Positions 10,270 to 18,158 are shown, counted from the stretch's first letter. The stretch is 64,000 nucleotides of DNA from Amycolatopsis rubida (GCF_900115345.1 NZ_FOWC01000012.1:62001-126000), one strand, 5' to 3'. Translations and numbers: made by a program. The notes: a model not told the origin generated them from the letters alone.

Positions 10270-10770
10270 ATGGCGATGCGCGAGTTGCGCTACTTCGGTG
10301 ACCCGGTGCTCAAGTCCGTGTGCGACCCGGTGACCACGTTCGACAGCAAGATCGAGGCGCTGGTGAAGGACCTCCTCGACAGCGTGCGGCCGGAGGGCCG
10401 GGCGGGGCTCGCCGCGCCGCAGATCGGGGTCGGGCTGCGGGTGTTCAGCTACGACGTCGGCGGGCTGACCGGGTACGTCATCAACCCGGAGATCGCCCAC
10501 CTCTCCGAGGAAACGCACGAAATCGGCGAGGGCTGCCTGTCCGTGCCGGAACTGTGGTTCCCGACGGTCCGCGCGAAGCACGCCGTGGTGCGCGGCGTCG
10601 ACCTGCGCAACGAGCCGATCGAGGTCGAGGGCGTCGACGTGCTGGCCCAGTGTCTCCAGCACGAAACCGACCACCTCGACGGCAAGCTCTACCTCGACCG
10701 GCTCACTCCCGACCGGAAGAAGCAGGCGCTGCGCGAGGCGCGGGGCAAAGACTGGTTCTGGAACCGCTGA
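10270..10770 (+). CDS. def: Peptide deformylase
   Basis: Removes the N-formyl group from nascent proteins. The product has 166 residues and all three family motifs: GLAAPQIG (46-53), EGCLSVP with the metal-binding Cys89, and QHETDHLDG with metal ligands His131 and His135 and catalytic Glu132. ATG 10270 is preceded by AAAAGGA. The preceding gap contains TAGACT, a plausible -10. It converges with the ACT-GNAT gene, and the two reading frames overlap by about 68 bp at their 3' ends. There is no fmt gene next to it in the window. Identity is clear. Confidence 0.97.
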   Translation: MAMRELRYFGDPVLKSVCDPVTTFDSKIEALVKDLLDSVRPEGRAGLAAPQIGVGLRVFSYDVGGLTGYVINPEIAHLSEETHEIGEGCLSVPELWFPTVRAKHAVVRGVDLRNEPIEVEGVDVLAQCLQHETDHLDGKLYLDRLTPDRKKQALREARGKDWFWNR

Positions 10771-12463
10771 CCGTCCGCGGCGTCCGGGCGGCGACGAGCC
10801 GAAGCACCGTGGCGTCGTCCGGGCTGGTTTCGACCTGCAGTCCGGCGCGAACAGCAGTCCGGACCATGGCGCTGTTGCCCGGAAGGCAGACCGCGGTCAG
10901 TTCCGTGGTCCCGCCAGCCTCGGCGAGGGCAGCCAGCCGAGCGAGCAACGCCGTGCCGATTCCCTGGCGCTGCCAGGCATCCTCGACGAGAAGCGATACC
11001 TCGGCCGTGCCGTCGCGCTGGGAAATCAACTGCCCGAACCCGATCACGTCCCGGCCGCACACCGCGAGCAGACTGGTTCCGCGCGGTGGCATGAGCAAGC
11101 GGTGCAGCCATTTCCGGGGAACCGTGCGCAACCCAGTGTGGTAGCGGTTGAACAACGTCTTCGCCGAACAGCGAAGGTGCACCGCGCTGATCGCGTCCAT
11201 GTCCCGCGGAGTACCGAGCCGCAGAACGACCGCCGTCCCGTCCGGACGGTCGAGTACTGCCGGACCGGCCAGGTTCTGCTCCGCCGCGGCGAGCAGTTCC
11301 AGGAAGGCCGAGGCCTGGGCGAGCTCGGGTTCAGCGAATGCCACCCATCGCCGCCGGGCGACGAACGCCTGCCCTTCCCCAAAGGGGAAAACCGCCCGGT
11401 GCCCGCCTTCGGTGCGCCCTGGGTTGGCCTCGCTTGCCGGGACGAGCGTCACGAGGTCAGCGGACAGCACCATCCGCACCATCGGAGCCCGGCAATCCGG
11501 ATCAACAATCGCCCGCCGAGCGGCGACGAGCGCTGTCGCGGCCGAGTCGCGAAGTCCGCCGACGGTGGTTTCGGCAACCGCCTCTCGCGCGACGGCATCG
11601 GCAGGTGCTGCCGAGACCGCCCTAGCATCGGCTTTGGCGACCGTCTTTCCCTCGGCGATGGAGGAAGTTGCTGCCAGAGCGGACAATTCCCGAATGTCAG
11701 CGCCGATGCACAACTCACCCGCGACAGGAAGCGCAGCGGTCGCCGGAACCCGGCGTTCTCCGGCACGAAGTCCAGGAGCAGCCTTCCGGCCGGAGGTTGT
11801 CGCTGCTGAAGGAGCACGGAGTTCGTGCTCGGGAGCCGCAGCGGACATCTCCCCGCTGGTGGGGGACGCAGGTGCGGCCGGAGCATCACGTTGCCCGGCA
11901 TCAGCTCCGGAAGTTGCCTCCCGATCAACGACCGCCGGAGCATCGGGTAGCCGCGAAAAGGGCTCGCCGTGGGTGACCGGGGCAGGGAGTTTCCTGATAT
12001 CAGCGGTTGTCGGCCGGTCAGGGGCGGAAGTTTCCGTGACTGGGGTCAGCAGTTCCCGGGCGGCGGCCTCGGCGATCGGCTCCTCGATGGCGAGCGTGGC
12101 GACAGCTGGCACGCGGACGTCCGGGATGGCGGTTTCGGTCATCCCCAGGCAATCGCCGCCTTCGTCGCGAAGGGCGTCAATCAGGAGGTGCTGGGGCAAC
12201 CCGGCTGCTGGGCGCAGTACGAATTCGTCCAGGACACCGCCGGGAGCGGGGTGTCTGGTCAGGCCGAGGATGCTGCATTCGAGGTCGGCCAGCCGGATGG
12301 CGAAGCGGGCCAGGGTGCCGGGGTGGTCGTCGGAGCGGACGCGTACTCGCCAGGCTCGGGCCGGTGGGAGGTTCTCGTGGGGGTGACGTGGGGTTGACAG
12401 GTGCGCCTGCTCGTCGGAAATGGCGTTCGCGAGGAGGCTGCGGGGTGTGGTGGGCATGTCCAT
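10703..12463 (-). CDS. ACT-like domain / repeat linker / GNAT acetyltransferase fusion
   Basis: 586 residues in three parts. Residues 35-125 look like an ACT-type ligand-binding fold (WRVRVRSDDHPGTLARFAIRLADLECSI). Residues about 133-330 are Ala-rich with degenerate repeats. Residues about 415-560 are a GNAT acetyltransferase domain with the acetyl-CoA motif EDAWQRQGIGTALLARL. Proteins joining ACT and GNAT can be amino-acid-controlled lysine acetyltransferases in actinobacteria; by analogy this may acetylate a protein in response to a bound amino acid. The substrate is unknown. Start at ATG 12463 (or 12457); neither has a Shine-Dalgarno. The 3' end overlaps def. Confidence 0.75.
   Translation of the reverse strand: MDMPTTPRSLLANAISDEQAHLSTPRHPHENLPPARAWRVRVRSDDHPGTLARFAIRLADLECSILGLTRHPAPGGVLDEFVLRPAAGLPQHLLIDALRDEGGDCLGMTETAIPDVRVPAVATLAIEEPIAEAAARELLTPVTETSAPDRPTTADIRKLPAPVTHGEPFSRLPDAPAVVDREATSGADAGQRDAPAAPASPTSGEMSAAAPEHELRAPSAATTSGRKAAPGLRAGERRVPATAALPVAGELCIGADIRELSALAATSSIAEGKTVAKADARAVSAAPADAVAREAVAETTVGGLRDSAATALVAARRAIVDPDCRAPMVRMVLSADLVTLVPASEANPGRTEGGHRAVFPFGEGQAFVARRRWVAFAEPELAQASAFLELLAAAEQNLAGPAVLDRPDGTAVVLRLGTPRDMDAISAVHLRCSAKTLFNRYHTGLRTVPRKWLHRLLMPPRGTSLLAVCGRDVIGFGQLISQRDGTAEVSLLVEDAWQRQGIGTALLARLAALAEAGGTTELTAVCLPGNSAMVRTAVRAGLQVETSPDDATVLRLVAARTPRTVSGSRTSLCPAPRAAPASSGRE
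11474..12067 (-). repeat. Degenerate 20-24-residue repeats in the ACT-GNAT linker
   Basis: Residues about 133-330 can be read as eight or nine units that each start near Arg-x-x-(Ser/Pro)-Ala, for example RELSALAATSSIAEGK, RAVSAAPADAVAREA and RDSAATALVAARRA. Spacing is 20-24 residues. Divergence is high, so this is visible at protein level rather than as identical DNA. Confidence 0.5.
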
Positions 12464-12567
12464 GGACGTACCGTCGCCGACGTACGTAACCGGGGGCGTC
12501 CTGTGGTGTTTCGGGTGTGTCAGAGGGTGGCCGGAAATGTGTGATCTGCGGGAAACAGTGGCGCGGG

Positions 12568-13284
12568 TCAGCGTGGGAACAGGAGACGGAATTCGTTGTC
12601 TTCCGGGTCGGTGAAGTCGGCCTGAAAGGCGTTCGGCTGAGTGGCGCCGATCAGGCGGGCACCGGCGGCTTGGATGCGGGCGGTTTCGGCGGGGTGGTCG
12701 CCGTACAGGTCGAGGCGGAGGCGGTTTTCGCCGTGTTTCGGGGTGTTCACGCGCAGGAATTCGAGGGTGGGGCCGCGGCCGGTGGGGTTGCGCAGGGTGG
12801 TGATGGCGGGTTCGTCCGCGGTGATCGGCCATGCGGTGAGCGGGGACCAGAAGCGGGCCAGGCGCGCTGGGGCCTGTGCGTCGACGACGATCGCTGCTAC
12901 GGCACCGGAATTGGCATATTCCTCGCGGGGTTCGAGCACGCAGAACTCGTTGTCTTCGGGGTCGGCCAGAACGATCCATGGCACGTTGTGCTGACCGATG
13001 TCGATCGGGCGTGCGCCTAAGGAAACGGCTCGGGCGACTGTTTCGCGCTGGTTCTCGCCGGAGGTGCTCGACAGGTCCAGGTGGAGCCGGTTTTTGGTGA
13101 TCTTCGGGCGAGCGGTCGCGGCGAAGGCCAGGGTGAGGTCGCAGCCGTCGGCGGGCGGGGGCTGGACGGTGGCCTCGTCTGGGGATTCCGTGGCGAATTG
13201 CCAGCCTAGGAGGTCGGACCAGAAGCGGGCCAGGCGCGCTGGTTGTCCGGCGGCGGTGACCAGGTTGGCCAGACGTGGTGCCAT
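12568..13284 (-). CDS. Two-domain VOC (glyoxalase-fold) protein
   Basis: 238 residues with two tandem VOC modules. Each has the pattern ARLARFWSxLxxW near its start and ends in a (A/T)DPEDNEF motif (LADPEDNEFCVLEP and FTDPEDNEFRLLFP), the usual position of a metal-binding Glu. VOC proteins include glyoxalases, dioxygenases and antibiotic-binding proteins; this subgroup has no assigned substrate. ATG 13284 is exactly seven bases after the -10 of a PafBC-type promoter, so a leaderless, damage-inducible mRNA is predicted. The ACT-GNAT gene lies 104 bp downstream and may be read through. Confidence 0.85.
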   Translation of the reverse strand: MAPRLANLVTAAGQPARLARFWSDLLGWQFATESPDEATVQPPPADGCDLTLAFAATARPKITKNRLHLDLSSTSGENQRETVARAVSLGARPIDIGQHNVPWIVLADPEDNEFCVLEPREEYANSGAVAAIVVDAQAPARLARFWSPLTAWPITADEPAITTLRNPTGRGPTLEFLRVNTPKHGENRLRLDLYGDHPAETARIQAAGARLIGATQPNAFQADFTDPEDNEFRLLFPR

Positions 13285-13290
13285 GTCGCC

Positions 13291-13313
13291 ACGGTAGCGG
13301 GCGGGACCGACAA
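13291..13313 (-). promoter_or_regulatory. PafBC-type (RecA-NDp) promoter of the VOC gene
   Basis: Minus strand reads TTGTCGGTC, eight bases, TACCGT, the same first nine bases as at recA. The predicted start of transcription, six to seven bases after the -10, falls on the A of ATG 13284. Confidence 0.7.
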
Positions 13314-13357
13314 AACGGCGGGTCACAGTAGCGCCGCGAGCTGCGGGATAGGGGGGC

Positions 13358-13403
13358 AAAAACTGTGCCGGCAAGCGCGGGGGTATCGCGCTTGCCGGCA
13401 CAG
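13358..13403 (-). terminator. Rho-independent terminator after the maleylpyruvate isomerase-family gene
   Basis: A perfect 17-bp stem (CTGTGCCGGCAAGCGCG at 13363-13379 and its complement at 13387-13403) with a 7-nt loop. On the minus strand it is followed by TTTTTGCC. It ends the HEPN/isomerase transcript. Confidence 0.9.
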
Positions 13404-13471
13404 CCGGATCGCCACGGCGGTCTGGAAACAGCGTAGAACCGGGAAGCTTCCCCGCTTTCGGTTCTCGAACG

Positions 13472-14236
13472 CTATCTAGTCGCCAGTCGCAGCAGGGCCC
13501 AGGTTTGGGCGGACAGCTCGTGGTCTCCGTCGGTGTGGACCATCGTCACCGGGACTCTTCCCCAGAGCCAGAGGTACACGTTCGCGGGCGAGCCGGTGAC
13601 GATCGCGTCCGCGGCGTCGGCTTCTCGGGGAGAGCAGCGCCAGGCCTCGGTCTCGCCGGGGCCCGCTCTCGCGATCCAGCTGTGGCCGCCGGTGTGGAAA
13701 CCCACTGTGCCGTTTCGGGTTCCCGAGATGCCCATGGTGGTGAGCTTGTGTCCGAAGTAGAGGGTGAGAGCCTCGTCGACGCCGTCGGCGGCCAGGTCGT
13801 CGGGCACTGTCGAATCGCCGAATCCGGCCGCGTTTTCGGCGTCCACTCGGTGCACGAGGGTTTCGTGGAGCATGCGACGGCGCCAGAAACCGTGGGTCGG
13901 ATCGGCGGACCACCAGGTGGCGGCGCGGGTGGCCGGGTCGTGGTCGGCCAATGCGACTTCGAGTTCGGTGCGGGCCGCGGCGTAGAAGTCGACCACTGGC
14001 TGGCCGGGAAGGGGCTCGCGCCACGGTTCGGGGCGGCGGCCTTCGCGGATCCAGCCGAGCACCTGCCAGTACACGGAGCCGACGTGTTTGAGCAGCTCGT
14101 TCAATGTCCAGCCGGGGGCGGTGGGCACCGGCGAATCGGGTGACGCCGAGTGCGCCACCTCCCCCAGCGATCGCGCCTCCGCGGAGAACGCTGCGAGCAG
14201 CCGGCCGTGGTCGACCGTGCCGAGTTCACGCGACAT
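13472..14236 (-). CDS. Maleylpyruvate isomerase-family (DinB-like, mycothiol-dependent) protein
   Basis: 254 residues. The N-terminal half is a DinB-like four-helix bundle with candidate metal ligands His51 (in ELLKHVGSVYW), Glu125 and His129 (in HETLVHRVDAE), the His and Glu-x3-His spacing of mycothiol-dependent maleylpyruvate isomerase. The C-terminal half has the small MDMPI C-terminal-like domain with GSPANVYLWLWGR. By family it may use mycothiol in an isomerisation or detoxification reaction; the substrate is unknown. Its ATG overlaps the end of the HEPN gene by 11 bp, so the two are translationally coupled and probably both controlled by the LexA box upstream. A strong terminator follows. 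Confidence 0.85.
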   Translation of the reverse strand: MSRELGTVDHGRLLAAFSAEARSLGEVAHSASPDSPVPTAPGWTLNELLKHVGSVYWQVLGWIREGRRPEPWREPLPGQPVVDFYAAARTELEVALADHDPATRAATWWSADPTHGFWRRRMLHETLVHRVDAENAAGFGDSTVPDDLAADGVDEALTLYFGHKLTTMGISGTRNGTVGFHTGGHSWIARAGPGETEAWRCSPREADAADAIVTGSPANVYLWLWGRVPVTMVHTDGDHELSAQTWALLRLATR

Positions 14237-15488
14237 GAGCTTCCCCGGTCATCGGCAGGCCGTGCACGACTCGGCGGACCAGTTCGAGGAACTGAGCGGT
14301 CGCCTGCAGCAGGCCCGCGGCCAGTTCGGCGGTGACGCGACCGCTGATGCCCGCTTCGGCGGCGGCCCGGGTTTCCGAGTGGTCGGCGAAGAACGCTGAC
14401 CACTCGCGCAGTTCGGGAGCGACGGCGTCGAGCAGCACCCAGCCGCTGGCCGGACGACCCCGGCCCCGGCGCGGACGGCCTCGGACGGCGAGCACCGCGC
14501 CGGCGCCGCGCAGGGCGGCGAGGTAGGCGCCGATGAAGCGTTCGGCTGGGTCGCGTTCGTTTTCCGCGTGGTCGAGTCCGCGGTTGGCCTGGGCGAGGAG
14601 GGTGACCGCCTCGGGAGGGGCCGGCGGGCGCAGGGACAGCGGAAGTTGCGGCTGGCCCTTGGCGCCGGAGCGGCGGGCGGGCGGTTCGGCGGAGGGCCGG
14701 ACCGCGGCTCGGGTGCGGTGGACGACCTGCCTCGGGGGCGGGGCGCTGGGCAGGGGGCCTGCGGGGACGCGGTGCACGGCTGGCCTGGGGGCTGGGGTGC
14801 GTTCGGGCTGGGGTGCCGGGGTGGCCGCCGCGGTGGAGGTGTTTTCCGACGTGAAGGGCAGCGCGGGGTTGGTCACCGGAGTGGCGGGCTGGGCGGGATT
14901 GACTGCCGAAGCGGCGGGCTGGGCGGGCCGGGCCGCCGAGGTAGCGGGCTGGGCGGGCCGGGTCGCCGAAGCGGCGGGCTGGGCGGGCCGGGTCGCCAAA
15001 GTAGCGGGCTGGGCGGGCCGAGCCGCCGAAGTAGCGGGCTGGGCGGGCCGAGCCGCCAAAGCGGCGGGCAGCGCGGGCTGAGCCGCCGAAGTGGAGAACG
15101 CCGACTCGGACGACGAACCGAGGCCGGCTTCCACATCAGCAAGCTGAGCAGAGCCAGCCGCCGTTGAGTTGCTTTCCAGCGCAAGCGACAGTCCTTGGCC
15201 AGTTTCCGAAGCACCGGACCGGGCAGAGTCAGCCGCCGAAGCAGCATCGTTCTTCGGCTCGGGCCACAGGTCGAGGCCGGGCTGGGCAGCCCCAGTCACC
15301 GGGGCGGCAGAGACAGCTCCCGAACCTGACGATTGAGCGGCACTGCCCTCGGAAACGCCAGCAGCACCCTCCGCGGAAGCGGCAGCCGGCCGTTCCACCG
15401 GCGCGCCGAACGTCAGCTGTTCGCCCACCGCGCCAGGTCGGTGTGCCTCGGCGGCACGGTCCGCGGGGGACACGACCGAGACGGACAT
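14226..15488 (-). CDS. SAV_6107-type HEPN-domain protein with long repeat-bearing N-terminus
   Basis: 420 residues. The last ~130 residues match the SAV_6107 family of HEPN domains (LLAQANRGLDHAENERDPAERFIGAYLAALR, then GWVLLDAVAPELREWSAFFADHS). This family occurs close to SOS mutasome genes in other actinobacteria. A canonical HEPN RNase motif (R-x4-6-H) is not obvious, so nuclease activity is doubtful. Residues ~1-290 are Ala/Pro-rich and probably disordered, and include seven 10-residue repeats. ATG 15488 has GGAGG 6 nt upstream. A perfect LexA box lies 88 bp upstream. It is coupled to the isomerase-family gene. The function is unknown; SOS control is the main clue. Confidence 0.8.
   Translation of the reverse strand: MSVSVVSPADRAAEAHRPGAVGEQLTFGAPVERPAAASAEGAAGVSEGSAAQSSGSGAVSAAPVTGAAQPGLDLWPEPKNDAASAADSARSGASETGQGLSLALESNSTAAGSAQLADVEAGLGSSSESAFSTSAAQPALPAALAARPAQPATSAARPAQPATLATRPAQPAASATRPAQPATSAARPAQPAASAVNPAQPATPVTNPALPFTSENTSTAAATPAPQPERTPAPRPAVHRVPAGPLPSAPPPRQVVHRTRAAVRPSAEPPARRSGAKGQPQLPLSLRPPAPPEAVTLLAQANRGLDHAENERDPAERFIGAYLAALRGAGAVLAVRGRPRRGRGRPASGWVLLDAVAPELREWSAFFADHSETRAAAEAGISGRVTAELAAGLLQATAQFLELVRRVVHGLPMTGEAHVA
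14881..15090 (-). repeat. Seven tandem 30-bp repeats inside the HEPN gene
   Basis: Units begin at 14881, 14911, 14941, 14971, 15001, 15031 and 15061. Each encodes about PAQPA(T/A)SA(A/T)R, ten residues, so gain or loss of a unit keeps the frame. The near identity of the central units suggests recent expansion and likely length variation between strains. Confidence 0.9.
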
Positions 15489-15575
15489 GGCGACCCTCCT
15501 CCTGCTCGGGTGGGCCCGGCCGGGGCCCGAGGTGCTTCCCCCACCCCGGGACCGGCCGGTGCGCTCCCACCGGGT

Positions 15576-15593
15576 ATCGAACGTCTGTTCGAT
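15576..15593 (-). promoter_or_regulatory. Perfect LexA (SOS) box upstream of the HEPN gene
   Basis: ATCGAACgtctGTTCGAT contains a full match to TCGAAC-N4-GTTCGA and extends to 18 bp of dyad symmetry. It lies 88 bp before the HEPN ATG and about 100 bp before ybaK on the other strand; the HEPN gene is the likelier target. Confidence 0.88.
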
Positions 15594-15695
15594 CTGTTTC
15601 CAGAGTAGCCGCGCCGGCGAGTCCGCTCAACCCCGCCGGCGGAATCCGGGCACGTGGTGCGGGACACGGCTGCACTGGCGTGGTCTCATAACCGG

Positions 15696-16220
15696 GTGAG
15701 CACCCACGACCATCCCGCTGTCGCCAAGGTCACCGCCGCGCTGGGCGAGGCCGGGCTGTACGCCGCCGCTGAGGGAGTGCGGGTGCTGCCCGCTGAAGCG
15801 CGCACTGCCGCGCAGGCCGCGGAGGCGCTCGGCGTGCCGGTCGGCGCTATCGCGAACAGCCTGGTTTTCCGGGCCCGCACGGCTGACGGGGCCGACGTCG
15901 CGCTGCTCGCCCTTACCTCGGGAGCGCATCGGGCCGAGGAGTTCCGGCTGGCGGAACTCGCCGGGGTCGCGGAAGTCAGCAAGGCGGACGCGACGTTCGT
16001 CCGGGAGCACACGGGGCAGCCGATCGGGGGCGTCGCGCCGGTCGGGCATCCGGAGAAGCTCGTGACGCTCGTGGACACGGCGTTGCGCGGGCACTCCGAG
16101 GTGTGGGCCGCGGCGGGGCATCCGAAGTCCGTCTTCCCGACGACGTTCGACGCGCTCGTCACGCTCACTGGGGGCACCCCTGGCGATCTCGCGGGCGAAG
16201 GGGAGGATGGTCGACTGTGA
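15696..16220 (+). CDS. YbaK/EbsC-type aminoacyl-tRNA deacylase
   Basis: 174 residues of the YbaK/ProX family, which hydrolyses mischarged aminoacyl-tRNA (for example Cys-tRNA-Pro). Visible motifs include a conserved Lys-lacking NSLVFRA strand, LTSGAHRAE, the KADATFVREHTGQPIGGVAPVGHP region with the GxxxP loop, and AAGHPKSVFPTTF near the end. Family members usually have 150-180 residues, so it is full length. GTG 15696 has no Shine-Dalgarno; TCTCAT six bases before it may serve as a leaderless -10. Its stop overlaps the start of the next GNAT gene (GTGA), so the pair is coupled. Confidence 0.88.
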   Translation: MSTHDHPAVAKVTAALGEAGLYAAAEGVRVLPAEARTAAQAAEALGVPVGAIANSLVFRARTADGADVALLALTSGAHRAEEFRLAELAGVAEVSKADATFVREHTGQPIGGVAPVGHPEKLVTLVDTALRGHSEVWAAAGHPKSVFPTTFDALVTLTGGTPGDLAGEGEDGRL

Positions 16221-16792
16221 CCGCGATGTCCTCCTCCGGGTGCTCCCGGTACGTGCAGCTCTCCGCCGACGAGTTCCGGTCCCGGCTGCCGGAAGCGCTG
16301 GCGATCTACGTGAACGCCATGCGCTACCCCGAGGGCACGGCCGAGCAGCGCGCGCCGATGTGGCTTACGCACGCGTTGCGCGAGGGCTGGCGCTGCATGG
16401 CCGCCCTCGACGACAACGGCGTCCTGCTCGGCATCGCGTACGGCTACAAGGGCCGCGCCGGGCAGTGGTGGCACGAGCAGGTCCGGCACGGCCTCACCCG
16501 CCACTCCGGGACGGAGGAAGCCGAGCGCTGGCTGGCGGACTACTTCGAGCTCACCGAGATCCACGTGCGCCCGGAGAACCAGGGCAAGCAGATCGGCGAG
16601 GACCTGCTGCGCCGCCTGCTCGACGGCGTGCCCAGCGCGAACGTCCTGCTCTCCACTCCGGAGGGCACCAGCCGGGCATGGAAGCTGTACCGGCGCATGG
16701 GGTTCGTCGACGTTCTGCGCGACTACCAGTTCACCGGCGATCCGCGGCCGTTCGCGATTCTGGGGCGGGCGCTGCCGCTCGAAGCGCGGTAG
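16217..16792 (+). CDS. GNAT family N-acetyltransferase
   Basis: 191 residues. The acetyl-CoA loop is IHVRPENQGKQIGEDLLRRLL, followed by STPEGTSRAWKLYRRMGF, the usual GNAT motif A and B. The N-terminal half (WWHEQVRHGL...) is typical of an actinobacterial subgroup with unknown acceptor. GTG 16217 overlaps the ybaK stop by four bases and has GGGAGG 10 nt upstream; ATG 16226 is an alternative. The coupling with a tRNA deacylase suggests a role in handling free or tRNA-linked amino acids, but this is only a guess from position. Confidence 0.85.
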   Translation: MTAMSSSGCSRYVQLSADEFRSRLPEALAIYVNAMRYPEGTAEQRAPMWLTHALREGWRCMAALDDNGVLLGIAYGYKGRAGQWWHEQVRHGLTRHSGTEEAERWLADYFELTEIHVRPENQGKQIGEDLLRRLLDGVPSANVLLSTPEGTSRAWKLYRRMGFVDVLRDYQFTGDPRPFAILGRALPLEAR

Positions 16793-16844
16793 GACCGCCT
16801 GACCCGGCCCCCGGAAGGCCCGCGCACCGGCAACTCGCGAGTGA

Positions 16845-17150
16845 TCAGGCGCGGCCCGGCGACGGTGCCGCTGTCTTGGCCACGGCGACTGCCTTCGCGC
16901 AGGTGGTGGCGGTGTCGAGGCCGTTGGTGGGCTCGCCGCTGAACTGGACGGAGAAGATCTCGCCGTACCCGTGCACCTCGTCCTTCGGGGTTTCGCCTCC
17001 TTCTTCTGGATGGCCGTGACACCGCTGCCGAGGTCGGCGGGCAGGCCTTGGTACAGGCGCACCGACATCTGCGGGTAGTAGCCGCCGGGCCAGAGGCCGC
17101 ATTCGCGCAGGCTCCACAAAGGATTCCCTGCTCGGAGGAGGAAAGGCTCG
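16845..17150 (-). pseudogene. Frameshifted remnant of an unidentified (possibly exported) protein
   Basis: Two adjacent minus-strand frames both show strong G/C third-position bias. The upstream part (about 17150-17010) reads ECGLWPGGYYPQMSVRLYQG and continues to VTAIQKKE. The downstream part (about 17010-16845) reads ETPKDEVHGYGEIFSVQFSG, then TTCAKAVAVAKTAAPSPGRA and stop. One base change in the GAAGAAGGAGG run joins them. No start codon or signal peptide is left, so the 5' end is also missing. The Cys pair and length faintly resemble the DUF3558 lipoprotein type; that is a guess. Confidence 0.55.
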
Positions 17151-17261
17151 ACTGGTCCGCAGGGCCGCCGCCGGTACCGCGGGGGGTGGTTTCGCACTGG
17201 TGGCAGGAGAAGCGGAATCCGCCACCTGTTCGCCTCCGGTGCGGGTCGCGTGCGGACATCG

Positions 17262-18158
17262 TCATCGAGGCTCCGGCCGCCAGTAGCCGACCGCGAGTGC
17301 CACGACGAGCAGCACCGCGCCGCTCCACGCGAACCCGCTCAGCCGTTCGTGCAGGAAAACGACCGAAAGCACCGTCCCGGTAAGCGGTTCCAGCAGCGCG
17401 GACAGTGCCCCCAGCACTGGGTGGGCACCGCCGAGGCCGCGGAAGTACGCGGCGTACGCGACGGCTGTCGGGACAACGCCGAAGTACACGGCCAGCAGCA
17501 GCACATCGGCGTGGGCGGGAAGGCTCATGCCGAGCCACAGGGCGGCGGGCGTCAGCAGCAAACCGCCGGTCAGACAGCCGAATGCCGTGGTAGCCAATGG
17601 ATCTAGGCCGTTGACGGGCTCCGCTGTGACGAGCGTGAGCACGGCGAAACCGGTCGCCGCGAGCAGCGCGAAGCCGAGACCGCCGACCAGCCGGGCGGGT
17701 GACGTCGCGGTCTCCGGCGACCAGCGCAACAGCACCAGCCCCGCGACGGAGCCGCCAACGGACACCAGCGTCCACAGTCGGGGCGCACGGCGGTGCTGTA
17801 CCGCGGAGACCACAGTGAGCACGACGGGTGCGGTGCCGATCGTGGTCATGGTCGCGACGCTGACCGAACTGAGTGCGACGGCAGCGAAGTAGCTGGCTTG
17901 GAAAAGCGCGAAAAGGGCTCCGACGAGAACGAGACGGCGCCAGGTTTCCTTGACGGGAAAGCGAAGTCCGCCGGTGAGAGCGACGTAGGCCGCGCTCGCG
18001 GCGCCGCCGATGAGCAGGCGGTAGGCGGCGACGGCCAGCGGGTGCAGGCCGGCGTGCTGGGCGAGAAGCGAGCCGGACAGGCCGCCGGTTCCCCAGAGCA
18101 CGCCGGCGACGACTAGGGCGGCCGACGAGCGGGCGCGCGAAGGCAGGGCAACAGACAT
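17262..18158 (-). CDS. EamA/DMT family exporter
   Basis: 298 residues with ten predicted membrane helices in two EamA repeats (residues about 12-140 and 155-290). The first helix has GVLWGTGGLSGSLLA and the second repeat has GALSALLEPLTGTVLSVVFLHERLS, the classic EamA signature before the last helices. Family members export amino acids or other metabolites in exchange for protons. ATG 18158 is preceded at a distance by GGAG. The neighbouring upstream gene on this strand is a decayed acetyltransferase. The substrate is unknown. Confidence 0.9.
   Translation of the reverse strand: MSVALPSRARSSAALVVAGVLWGTGGLSGSLLAQHAGLHPLAVAAYRLLIGGAASAAYVALTGGLRFPVKETWRRLVLVGALFALFQASYFAAVALSSVSVATMTTIGTAPVVLTVVSAVQHRRAPRLWTLVSVGGSVAGLVLLRWSPETATSPARLVGGLGFALLAATGFAVLTLVTAEPVNGLDPLATTAFGCLTGGLLLTPAALWLGMSLPAHADVLLLAVYFGVVPTAVAYAAYFRGLGGAHPVLGALSALLEPLTGTVLSVVFLHERLSGFAWSGAVLLVVALAVGYWRPEPR

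Noticed and set aside
14881..15090. Regular 30-bp repeats as a possible CRISPR array
   Set aside because: Units are directly adjacent with no spacers, stay in frame and encode a Pro/Ala repeat.
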